A DNA stretch of 5,943 nt. Origin: Bacteroidales bacterium (GTDB taxonomy: Bacteria; Bacteroidota; Bacteroidia; Bacteroidales; B39-G9). The stretch spans positions 1 to 5,943 of the forward strand of contig JAGLDO010000155.1 in NCBI GenBank assembly GCA_023145555.1. The letters run 5' to 3'. Shown in pieces: positions 1 to 5,943 of the stretch. Numbering within the stretch: the stretch's first letter is position 1; each line of letters begins with the position of its first letter. Made by a program: the position numbers and the translations under genes. A model generated the notes under the pieces. That model ran no database searches and was not told the DNA's origin. It worked only from the letters and a program-made list of their open reading frames with translations.

Positions 1-58
1 ACCGAAATTTTAAAAACTTCGATAGTTCTGCAAATAATTTAAATAATTTCTTTCATTA

Positions 59-1282
59 TTACTTTACGCCTAATTTTTTTGCAATATCTTTTGGTAAAGC
101 ATCTTTGTGTACAACAATTGATATTGTTTTATATCTGGCAAAAGCTTCTGACGCATAAAAATATCCATCATAATCATTATATGAAGTTCCCCATGAATTT
201 TTCACATAATAATATTTTGTTCCGTTTTGATCTTTTGCTATTCCTGTTATTTGCATTCCATGATCGTCGGTTGTTTCATAATTATCAAAAGCTTTTTGTC
301 TAAGCTCTTGGGTAATTACTTTTTCTTTTCCGGGTTTGTCAAATTTATATAATTGTGCCTCTTTTTCTCTTTTTGATAATTTTTCCCATTTTGATCTTTC
401 GCTGTCAGACATGTTTGCAATATCTTTTTCGGGAACAACAGCAACTCCGTTTCTGGAAGAAAACCCTTTTTCGCTAACATCAGCACCCCAAACAACAGAA
501 TAACCATTATTAACAGCATTGTCAATAATTCTTATTAAATCGTCGATTGGAACATTATGAGATTTACTGTAAGACCAGTTGTCTTCTACTTCTAAAATAA
601 ATTGTTTGTAAAATGGATGGTGTGAAAAAGAGGTTATAAAAACATAATCGTTGGTATTAATATCGACAACTTTTTCTGCAAACGTTTTTGGTGTATATTC
701 TTTGCCTTTATACATAAGTTTTTCAGGAATTTTTCCAAGATAAGCATCTAATATTCCATCAAAGCCTTTATGCCAAACAGGTGTTAATTTTTTATTCTTG
801 TTTTTTATTACTCCATCGACATAAGATTTCAACACTTCATCCATTTCGCTATGAACATGATTATCATAACCATAATTTAGTCCAGAATAAACACTTTCGG
901 GCACAATTCCGTATTTTTCAATTACGTCAAAAACATCATTATCAGCTCCGCCACCGCCGAAATTAAATTTTCCGTGCATGCGAACATCTTTTATAGCTTT
1001 GTCTGAATAAACATGATATACAGTAAACATCTCAGATAAATCAACAGAATCTTTTCCCTTTCGCAGCATTTCTGTTTCAATAAAACCAATGCTGGCAAAA
1101 CTCCAGCATGTACCTGAACGATATTGATTTTTAACGGAAGTCGTTTTTACTTGCTTTTCCATTGTAAATTTGTAGCCTTCCGGTTTTGTGGTGTCTGCCT
1201 TTTCTTCTTGTGCTGTAGCATTTAAAACTAAAACACTGACAAACAACAAAGAAATTACTTTTTTGAAGTTAATTTTTTTCAT
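59..1282 (-). CDS. Exported C1 family cysteine peptidase, bleomycin hydrolase/PepC-like
   Basis: This is a papain-fold cysteine peptidase of the bleomycin hydrolase/aminopeptidase C branch (C1B), 407 aa. Residues 1-24 are a signal peptide: a KK-rich start, a hydrophobic core (VISLLFVSVLVL) and a probable cut after NATA before Q25. The protein should therefore act in the periplasm or outside the cell. The active site is complete: oxyanion Q53, then nucleophile C59 six residues later in SGTCWSFA, H341 in DDHGMQITG, and N362 in KNSWG. The long insert between C59 and H341 (about 280 residues) fits the bleomycin hydrolase type rather than plain papains. The family removes N-terminal residues from peptides; this substrate is unknown. 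The C-terminus ends in KKLGVK. No Shine-Dalgarno sequence precedes the ATG, which is usual in Bacteroidota; the start is fixed by the signal peptide. A 150-bp inverted repeat lies 26 bp upstream. The family call is firm; the substrate is not. Confidence 0.93.
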   Translation of the reverse strand: MKKINFKKVISLLFVSVLVLNATAQEEKADTTKPEGYKFTMEKQVKTTSVKNQYRSGTCWSFASIGFIETEMLRKGKDSVDLSEMFTVYHVYSDKAIKDVRMHGKFNFGGGGADNDVFDVIEKYGIVPESVYSGLNYGYDNHVHSEMDEVLKSYVDGVIKNKNKKLTPVWHKGFDGILDAYLGKIPEKLMYKGKEYTPKTFAEKVVDINTNDYVFITSFSHHPFYKQFILEVEDNWSYSKSHNVPIDDLIRIIDNAVNNGYSVVWGADVSEKGFSSRNGVAVVPEKDIANMSDSERSKWEKLSKREKEAQLYKFDKPGKEKVITQELRQKAFDNYETTDDHGMQITGIAKDQNGTKYYYVKNSWGTSYNDYDGYFYASEAFARYKTISIVVHKDALPKDIAKKLGVK

Positions 1283-1308
1283 ATAAATTAAATTTTAGAT
1301 TTTATTAA

Positions 1309-1458
1309 TTAAACCGTTGAGTGCACTCCGAAAAATGTTTTTCGTCATTGCGAACGAAGTGAAGCAGTCTCAACAGGCTGAATTACAAAGCAATAGATTG
1401 TTTCGTTCTTCGCAATGACGTGCTTTTTCTGCTTTTTGGAGTGAATTCAACCGTTTAA
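1309..1458. repeat. Compound inverted-repeat element (MITE-like), about 150 bp, noncoding
   Basis: The ends form an imperfect terminal inverted repeat of 27 bp, left arm 1309-1335 and right arm 1432-1458. They match at 22 of 27 positions when one is reverse-complemented, sharing TTAAAC, GTTGA and CACTCC blocks. The left arm contains the perfect palindrome GAGTGCACTC (1319-1328); the right arm contains TGAATTCA (1442-1449). A second inverted repeat lies inside at 1343-1420. There is no open reading frame of note. The element sits between tRNA-Arg and the peptidase gene, so it may fall in the peptidase leader or promoter region. I see no clear target-site duplication, because the flanks are simple AT sequence. 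It could be a MITE, a REP-type repeat, or one repeat inserted in another; copy number cannot be judged from one window. Confidence 0.7.
1343..1420. repeat. Inner GTCATTGCGA-type hairpin repeat
   Basis: CGTCATTGCGAA at 1343-1354 is matched exactly by its reverse complement TTCGCAATGACG at 1409-1420. After a short offset the arms pair again (GAAGCAGTCT at 1361-1370 against GAAACAATCT from the other arm, 8 of 10). The transcript would fold into a long imperfect stem with a loop of roughly 20-30 bases. From memory, sequences of the form GTCATTGCGA...GAAGCAATCTC are dispersed noncoding repeats in many unrelated bacterial genomes, so this is probably a member of that broad class. Its base composition is richer in G and C than the AT-rich flanks. 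Confidence 0.7.
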
Positions 1459-1489
1459 ATCTTACAATTGTTACAAAATATAAAAAAAG

Positions 1490-1561
1490 TAGCCCCGACG
1501 AGAATCGAACTCATATCTAAAGTTTAGGAAACTTCTATTCTATCCATTGAACTACGGGGCC
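1490..1561 (-). tRNA. tRNA-Arg, anticodon CCU
   Basis: This 72-nt cloverleaf reads on the minus strand from 1561. The acceptor stem pairs GGCCCCG with CGGGGCU (a G-U pair at 1-72, the rest Watson-Crick), with A as discriminator at 1490. U8 and A9 follow; the D stem is GUUC/GAAU around loop AAUGGAUA. The anticodon stem is GAAGU/ACUUU with loop UUCCUAA, giving anticodon CCU, which reads the arginine codon AGG. The variable loop is 4 nt (AGAU) and the T arm is AUGAG-UUCGAUU-CUCGU. CCA is not encoded: the next bases are CTTTTTTT, a T run that may aid transcript ending. The gene starts 27 bp after the aminotransferase stop. Confidence 0.95.
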
Positions 1562-1574
1562 AATTTATTTTTTA

Positions 1575-1582
1575 CAAAAATA
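1575..1582 (-). promoter_or_regulatory. Possible -7 element for tRNA-Arg
   Basis: On the minus strand this reads TATTTTTG, a full match to the Bacteroidota -7 consensus TAnnTTTG, ending 13 bp before the mature tRNA 5' end. The spacing suits a short 5' leader. There is no TTG at the expected -33 distance; the nearest TTG is only about 12 bases upstream of the box. In DNA this AT-rich such a match can occur by chance, and the tRNA could instead be processed from an aminotransferase read-through transcript. Confidence 0.35.
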
Positions 1583-1588
1583 TTTTAT

Positions 1589-2746
1589 TTATTTCAATTT
1601 AAGTAATTTTTCGATAGCTTTTTCTAGTGTCTCATTTTTCTTGGCAAAACAAAATCTCAAAACCTTGTTATCAATCTTATCATGATAAAAAACCGATACG
1701 GGTATTGAAGCAACACCAAATTCTTTAGTAAGACGTTCTGCAAAAACAGTGTCTTTTTCGTCAGATATTTTGCTGTAATCAAGCAATTGAAAATATGTTC
1801 CTAAAGCCGGTCTTATAATAAAATTAGAATCTTTTAATCCATTAATAAAAACATCTCGTTTTTGTTGAAAAAAATTCCCCAACTTAAGATATTCATCTTT
1901 ATCATTCAAATATTCGGCAATTGCATACTGAATGGGTGTGTTAACAGTATACATTGAAAACTGGTGAACTTTTCTAAACTCCTTCATTAAATTTTCAGGA
2001 GCAATACAATAGCCTAATCGCCATCCGGTAACATGGAAAGTTTTCCCAAAAGAAGAAATAATAATAGATCGTTCTGCTAATTTAGGATATCTGGCTATAC
2101 TCTGATGTTCAAAATCATCAAAAATAATATGCTCATAAACTTCGTCGCTAAGAATAATAATATTTGTTCCTGCAATAATTCTATTAAGTATCTCCATGTC
2201 GTCAGCAGAAAAAACAGCTCCTGTTGGATTTTGTGGAGTATTAAGTATAATCATTTTTGTTTGAGGAGTAATATTTTTTTGTAATTCTTCCCAATCAATA
2301 TGATAATCAGGCTCTTTAAGAAGAGAAAAAATTGGTTGACCTCCTGCTAATTTAATTGCAGGAACATAACAGTCGTAAGCCGGTTCTAAAACTATAACCT
2401 GATCACCATCTTGAACAAATGCTGTTATTGCTGCATTTATTGCTTCGGTTGCTCCGCTTGTAATTGTTATTTCTGTTTCGGGATTATATTTTGCAGAATA
2501 TATTTCTTCGGTTTTTCTCGAAATTACTTCACGCAAAGGCATTATTCCTTCAATTGGACAATATTGGTTATAGCCTTTGTTCATATATTTATTTACAAGA
2601 CTGATAAGTTTTTTGGAACAATTAAAATCAGGAAACCCTCTTGACAAATTTATTGCATTGTGCTCATCTGCCAAGTTTGACATAATTGCAAAAATGGTTG
2701 TTCCTATATTTGGTAATTTTGATGCTATTGTATTTGGATATATCAT
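1589..2746 (-). CDS. ybdL: PLP-dependent aminotransferase, methionine/aromatic type (YbdL-like)
   Basis: This class I/II fold-type I aminotransferase, 385 aa, is almost the same length as E. coli YbdL (about 386 aa). Recalled family motifs match along the whole chain: SKLPNIGTTIF at 9-19, LSRGFPDF at 34-41, RKVHQF at 258-263 and RFCFAKK at 364-370. The PLP-site residues are all visible: TSGATEA (96-102) for the phosphate, Y124 for ring stacking, N173 in NPTG, D201 and Y204 in SDEVY, Schiff-base lysine K235 in SFGKTFHVTGWR, R243, and R364 for the substrate carboxylate. YbdL-type enzymes transfer the amino group of methionine, and of aromatic amino acids such as phenylalanine or histidine, to 2-oxo acids; this is known of the family, not shown here. 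It is cytosolic, with no signal peptide. It may serve methionine salvage or aromatic amino acid turnover, but the neighbours do not help decide. A kynurenine aminotransferase-like activity is an alternative. Confidence 0.93.
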   Translation of the reverse strand: MIYPNTIASKLPNIGTTIFAIMSNLADEHNAINLSRGFPDFNCSKKLISLVNKYMNKGYNQYCPIEGIMPLREVISRKTEEIYSAKYNPETEITITSGATEAINAAITAFVQDGDQVIVLEPAYDCYVPAIKLAGGQPIFSLLKEPDYHIDWEELQKNITPQTKMIILNTPQNPTGAVFSADDMEILNRIIAGTNIIILSDEVYEHIIFDDFEHQSIARYPKLAERSIIISSFGKTFHVTGWRLGYCIAPENLMKEFRKVHQFSMYTVNTPIQYAIAEYLNDKDEYLKLGNFFQQKRDVFINGLKDSNFIIRPALGTYFQLLDYSKISDEKDTVFAERLTKEFGVASIPVSVFYHDKIDNKVLRFCFAKKNETLEKAIEKLLKLK

Positions 2747-2762
2747 TATTGTTTTTTTAATT

Positions 2763-2769
2763 CCCCCCC
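2763..2769 (-). other. Run of seven G in the aminotransferase leader
   Basis: On the transcribed strand the leader holds CCCAAAAGGGGGGG, with the G7 tract ending 16 bases before the ATG at 2746. The CCC before the AAAA can pair with part of the G run to make a small 3-bp hairpin. The spacing is too long for an ordinary Shine-Dalgarno sequence. A homopolymer of this length is striking in such AT-rich DNA and could vary in length by slippage. Confidence 0.6.
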
Positions 2770-2780
2770 TTTTGGGTCGA

Positions 2781-2788
2781 CAAAAATA
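2781..2788 (-). promoter_or_regulatory. Possible -7 promoter element for the aminotransferase gene
   Basis: Read on the minus strand this is TATTTTTG, an exact fit to TAnnTTTG, 34 bp upstream of the aminotransferase ATG and inside the 73-bp gap after recO. Transcription would begin near 2774, giving a leader of about 28 nt that includes the G7 run. TTG triplets at 2799-2804 are too close to be a normal -33 element, so the match is partial. The same octamer stands before the tRNA gene. Confidence 0.4.
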
Positions 2789-2819
2789 TAAAAAATTTCA
2801 ACAATTAAAATTTCTTTGT

Positions 2820-3545
2820 TTATTCAAAAACAGATTTAAAAATTTGTAATGATTTTATTTCTTTAAATGATAAGATGTGAAGCTGATAATATTCAATTAT
2901 ACTATCTAATAGTTGACTTCTAATACTGTTTGAAATTTGAATTTGATTTAATTTATCAAAAGACAAATTTAATATCTTGCCAAAAACAACACTGTTTTCC
3001 TGATTAATAAATTTTTTGTGTATTGGTGGCAACATAACAAAACGACCTTCGAGCAAATCGAAAAAAGTTGCTTCTTCGGAATATTGCCCACTTGGGAAAA
3101 ACCCCAAAAATTTTGTCAAATGAACCAACAAAAGCAAATGAAAATTTGAAACGCCTTTTATTTCTTCATCAAGTAATTTAATTGATTGAAATAAAAAATT
3201 AAACAGATTCTCATTTATATCGTCAGGTAGCAAAGATTTGTATAATATTTCAGCAATAAACTGTACAATAGTGCTTTTCGAGATATTATAGGGTATTGTT
3301 TTGAATGGATAAATGTTTTTTATTTCCTTGATTCGTTGTAGCTGACGACTGTTTTTTACATAAGCATCTATTTCAACTAAAAACAATGCTTGCAAAACAT
3401 TATGTTTGCTTTTTGTTTTTTTGCTTTTCGATTCTGAAATTATAAAATCCTGCCTTCCAAACTTTTCAGTATAAACATTTATAATTTTACTTGAATCAGA
3501 ATACTTAATTTGGTGTAAAATTATCCCTCTTGTTTTATTAAGCAT
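2820..3545 (-). CDS. recO: DNA repair protein RecO
   Basis: RecO is a cytosolic recombination mediator. With RecR it helps load RecA onto SSB-coated single-stranded DNA in RecF-pathway gap repair, and it can anneal complementary strands. The protein is 241 aa, normal for Bacteroidota RecO. The N-terminal 80 or so residues form the OB-fold part, opening with TRGIILHQIKYSDSSKIINVYTEKFG (residues 5-30), the typical RecO start. A helical C-terminal region follows, with the group-typical stretch LGFFPSGQYSEEATFFDLLEGRF (147-169) and PPIHKKFI (173-180). There is no cysteine in the whole protein, so the zinc-binding cluster found in some other RecO proteins is absent. It starts 77 bp after porZ, with no TAnnTTTG match in that gap, which suggests read-through from porZ. 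Confidence 0.93.
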   Translation of the reverse strand: MLNKTRGIILHQIKYSDSSKIINVYTEKFGRQDFIISESKSKKTKSKHNVLQALFLVEIDAYVKNSRQLQRIKEIKNIYPFKTIPYNISKSTIVQFIAEILYKSLLPDDINENLFNFLFQSIKLLDEEIKGVSNFHLLLLVHLTKFLGFFPSGQYSEEATFFDLLEGRFVMLPPIHKKFINQENSVVFGKILNLSFDKLNQIQISNSIRSQLLDSIIEYYQLHILSFKEIKSLQIFKSVFE

Positions 3546-3560
3546 TTATTGTTTTGTTGT

Positions 3561-3623
3561 AACATTTATAATGTTTTAATTTAATACCTCAGTTAATAAC
3601 TGCTGTTCGGGATTTGTAATCCC
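3561..3623. repeat. Three short hairpins in a row between porZ and recO
   Basis: Three perfect inverted repeats, each with a 3-base loop, sit within 63 bases. GGGATT-TGT-AATCCC is at 3609-3623 (6-bp stem, touching the last base of the porZ TAG stop). CAGTT-AAT-AACTG is at 3590-3602 (5-bp stem). AACATT-TAT-AATGTT is at 3561-3575 (6-bp stem, ending 16 bp before the recO ATG). None is followed on the minus strand by a T run, so they do not look like ordinary intrinsic terminators. They may protect or process a porZ-recO transcript or be binding sites. Some could be chance in AT-rich DNA; the GC-containing first one is the strongest. Confidence 0.5.
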
Positions 3624-5935
3624 TAATTAACAAATAACAATTTGGTAATAAACGATTCTGAACCATCGTCGTTAGTGCAAAAAACAACATACACTCCGGT
3701 GTGTACTTTTTCTCCTGAAAAAGTCCTGCCATTCCAAACAGCTTCTCCTCCATTTGCATTTGTTTCATAAACAAGATTTCCCGAAATATCAGTAATTTTG
3801 ACATTAACATCGGCGACAAGCCCCTTAATTGTAATTAAGCCATCATAATCGGGCTTAACCGGATTTGGGTAAACATATACTCCGCCAAAATCTTTGTTTC
3901 CCTTGGTTGCAGTACTTTTGTATGAAACAATACCAAAACTTGTTCCAAAAAACACCTCTCCGGTATTATGATTAATTGAAATGCTTGTTATATTATTTGA
4001 CGGTAAAGGACTATTATCAACATTAAAATTAAGAATCTGTTTTTCTCCATCATCAGAAACTAAAAAAGCTCCACCGCTTTGTGTTCCAAACCACTTCCTA
4101 TTAGCACCATCAACAGCTATTGCAGATACCGTTTCTGTTGACAACAAATGCTGTGCGTTTCCATTAACTTCAATTATTGGTTGTGTGGCAGAATAGCTAT
4201 TATTTGATAAAACATTTTGTGGATTATAAATAACAACAACACCTTTGTCTGTTCCTATCCATATTTCTCCTTCCAAATCTTCTGCTATTGAATAAATATC
4301 ATTTGAAATAATTTTTCCTTTATCATTTAAAAGACTAACTTTTTTATGCGTATCGTCACTAAAATTATCAATTGTGTTGTTTGTATTAAAAACGAACAAA
4401 CCCTTTCCTCTTGGTAAGACAACCCATTTATCATCATTCTGAGTAACAATAATTTCACCAACATCAATATTGCTAATTTGATTTTGAAAATTATAATTAA
4501 GCCAATCTCCATTTGCTTTTTTAACAACGATTGGATTTTCAACTAACGAATTTGTTATCCATAAATTATTATCGTAATCAAAAGCCATTCCTCCTATTCG
4601 TACATAAGCATGGGGGGTGAAGTTTGAAATATTTTGTAAAGCATTATTTGTATTGTCTTCATTATAAACTTTTGTAAAAACATTATTATTAAATTCAATA
4701 ATTCCATATCCCCATGTTCCCAAAAACACGTTATTTGTATTGCTTGGGTTTATGGCAACATTAACAATATCACGAACATCTTTAATCTCCGGTATTGTTT
4801 TTTCTGAATAAGATGTCCATTGTTCATTTATAAATGAATAAGCCTTTGCTGAATTATAAACATTTCCCCACGAATTTGTTCTTCCTCCTGAAGCTACCCA
4901 TAAATTATCATTACTAAAAGCCATATCAAAAACTTTTGTATCAATTGGTCCGTTTGGACAAATTATCTGCTTATGCCAGCTTTCATCATTTTGCACCAAA
5001 CCCTCCTGGTAATCTGCAATCCAAAGAATATTGTCTTTATCTATAATTGCATGTTTGCTTTCAGGAGTAAAAAAATGTCTAATTCTCTCTTTTGTTTTAT
5101 TAAAAACATTAACATGCCAATTTTCAACAACAATTAAATTGTCATAAAAATTATCGAGAGCCTTTGTTGTTGTTATCGTTGTATCAAAATAATTCCAATC
5201 TGTTCCATTATAAACATAAATAGTATCTGAAATTTCTTGTTCGCCGGAATAATTTACATAAACATTATTATTGAAAAAAGTAATTGTATTAAACGACTTG
5301 TCATAAATAGGTAAGTTTGTAAAACGATGCCAATTTTGATAATTTAATAAATTTGCAGAATTAATATCTGCCTGATATATTCCGTTTTCTGTGGCAGCAT
5401 AAAGGTAGGTGCCATCAAAAGTCATGTCAAAAATTCTTACCGAAACGCCTCCTTCACCAATAAAATATGTGTCTTTAATTTCTTTTTTTTCAACATCTAA
5501 CACAACGATTCCAAAATCACAAGATAAATAGGCAAAATTGTCAATAAATAAAATGTTATTTATTTTTTTAGATCCTGACAAATCTTTTCGTTTAATATCA
5601 GAAATATTATAAATAAAATAATTGCTTACTAAATCAATATTTCCATTAGAATAAGCAACCACTAATGTTTTTAAACTATTACTATAATTAATTGTGCTTA
5701 TTGAATTGTCAGACAAACCATTATTTTTTGTTAGTGTCTCAATCGAGTTGTCAGCTTTATTGTACGAAAACAATCCTGCTTCGGAAGCAGAAAAAATTTT
5801 ATCTTCAACCTCGGCAACACAAGTTGCATGAGAAAAAGGCAAGTGCTCCCGCCACGATCCCACTTTTGATTGTGAATATGCTTTAATATTCATTTGCATC
5901 AAAAACAAGAATAATATAAAAGCAAATTTTCGCAT
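3623..5935 (-). CDS. porZ: Type IX secretion system surface protein PorZ
   Basis: PorZ is part of the surface attachment complex (with PorU, PorV and PorQ) of the type IX secretion system. In Porphyromonas gingivalis it binds anionic LPS and supplies it to the sortase PorU, which anchors cargo. This protein is 770 aa, close to the roughly 776 aa of that homologue. It has a signal peptide at about 1-22 (MRKFAFILFLFLMQM core, AYSQ junction). The conserved PorZ N-terminus follows: VGSWREHLPFSHATCVAEVE at 25-44, GLFSYNKADNSIE at 54-66 and AYSNGNIDLV at 94-103. Beta-propeller blade motifs run to about 672, for example LWVASGG (345-351), VFLGTWGYGII (403-413), IWIGTDKGVVV (559-569), KWFGTQSGGA (614-623) and VFFGTSFGIVSY (661-672). 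A type A sorting domain closes the protein at about 684-770 (YPNP 689-692, KITDISGNLVYE 713-724, KLLFVN end). In P. gingivalis PorZ this domain is thought to be retained. Automatic annotation may wrongly call it a two-component regulator propeller protein. Confidence 0.93.
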   Translation of the reverse strand: MRKFAFILFLFLMQMNIKAYSQSKVGSWREHLPFSHATCVAEVEDKIFSASEAGLFSYNKADNSIETLTKNNGLSDNSISTINYSNSLKTLVVAYSNGNIDLVSNYFIYNISDIKRKDLSGSKKINNILFIDNFAYLSCDFGIVVLDVEKKEIKDTYFIGEGGVSVRIFDMTFDGTYLYAATENGIYQADINSANLLNYQNWHRFTNLPIYDKSFNTITFFNNNVYVNYSGEQEISDTIYVYNGTDWNYFDTTITTTKALDNFYDNLIVVENWHVNVFNKTKERIRHFFTPESKHAIIDKDNILWIADYQEGLVQNDESWHKQIICPNGPIDTKVFDMAFSNDNLWVASGGRTNSWGNVYNSAKAYSFINEQWTSYSEKTIPEIKDVRDIVNVAINPSNTNNVFLGTWGYGIIEFNNNVFTKVYNEDNTNNALQNISNFTPHAYVRIGGMAFDYDNNLWITNSLVENPIVVKKANGDWLNYNFQNQISNIDVGEIIVTQNDDKWVVLPRGKGLFVFNTNNTIDNFSDDTHKKVSLLNDKGKIISNDIYSIAEDLEGEIWIGTDKGVVVIYNPQNVLSNNSYSATQPIIEVNGNAQHLLSTETVSAIAVDGANRKWFGTQSGGAFLVSDDGEKQILNFNVDNSPLPSNNITSISINHNTGEVFFGTSFGIVSYKSTATKGNKDFGGVYVYPNPVKPDYDGLITIKGLVADVNVKITDISGNLVYETNANGGEAVWNGRTFSGEKVHTGVYVVFCTNDDGSESFITKLLFVN

Positions 5936-5943
5936 GTGTTTAT

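Noticed and set aside
3..21. Possible terminator hairpin CGAAATTTT/AAAAACTTCG after the peptidase gene
   Set aside because: The arms have an internal mismatch, almost no loop, and are mostly A/T. The window edge hides what follows, so I do not call it.
79..966. Plus-strand open frames at 79-303 and 781-966
   Set aside because: Both lie wholly inside the peptidase gene on the opposite strand, have low-complexity His/Leu/Phe-rich translations, and show no recognisable domain.
1309..1561. tRNA-Arg plus adjacent repeat as an integration site of a mobile island
   Set aside because: There is no integrase, no second copy of the tRNA 3' end in the window, and no foreign cargo; the downstream gene is an ordinary peptidase.
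2411..2849. Plus-strand open frames across the aminotransferase 5' end, including one over the gap to recO
   Set aside because: They run antisense to well-supported coding sequence. The Cys/Phe/Tyr-rich translations mirror the coding strand, and no promoter or family match is visible.
3589..3819. A minus-strand frame overlapping the 3' end of porZ and running past its stop, which might suggest a frameshift
   Set aside because: The porZ frame is intact through the sorting domain and ends in the expected KLLFVN, while the other frame has no sorting-domain features.
4327..4542. Another minus-strand frame within porZ
   Set aside because: It lies fully inside porZ in a different frame and has no recognisable motif.
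3623..5935. Sensor kinase or two-component regulator, as suggested by the propeller motifs
   Set aside because: There is no transmembrane segment after the signal peptide, and no kinase or DNA-binding domain. The C-terminus is a type IX sorting domain and the N-terminus is PorZ-specific.

Overview
The window is clearly AT-rich (roughly 30% GC by eye). It looks like chromosomal core DNA from a member of the Bacteroidota, probably a Bacteroidia/Bacteroidales-type lineage. The evidence is a PorZ protein with a type IX secretion C-terminal domain, a cysteine-free RecO of the short Bacteroidota type, signal peptides ending in an A-Q type junction, gene starts without clear Shine-Dalgarno sequences, and TAnnTTTG-like -7 elements. 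Every supported gene lies on the minus strand, so transcription runs from right to left.

In transcription order: (1) porZ, 770 aa, 5935-3623, complete with only 8 bases upstream. It is a surface beta-propeller component of the type IX secretion attachment complex. (2) A 77-bp gap with three small hairpins in a row. (3) recO, 241 aa, 3545-2820, the recombination mediator. (4) A 73-bp gap with a candidate promoter and a run of seven G on the transcribed strand. (5) A ybdL-like methionine/aromatic aminotransferase, 385 aa, 2746-1589. (6) tRNA-Arg(CCU), 1561-1490. (7) A roughly 150-bp compound inverted repeat, 1458-1309, with one inverted repeat nested inside another. (8) An exported papain-fold (C1) cysteine peptidase of the bleomycin hydrolase/PepC type, 407 aa, 1282-59. 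The last 58 bases hold no gene that I can support.

The genes do not form one pathway. porZ belongs to protein secretion and surface anchoring, recO to DNA repair, the aminotransferase to amino acid metabolism, and the peptidase to peptide breakdown outside the cytoplasm. I see no new multi-gene system here. The features most worth a second look are the nested repeat between the tRNA and the peptidase gene, the hairpin cluster after porZ, and the exported form of a peptidase family usually found in the cytosol.
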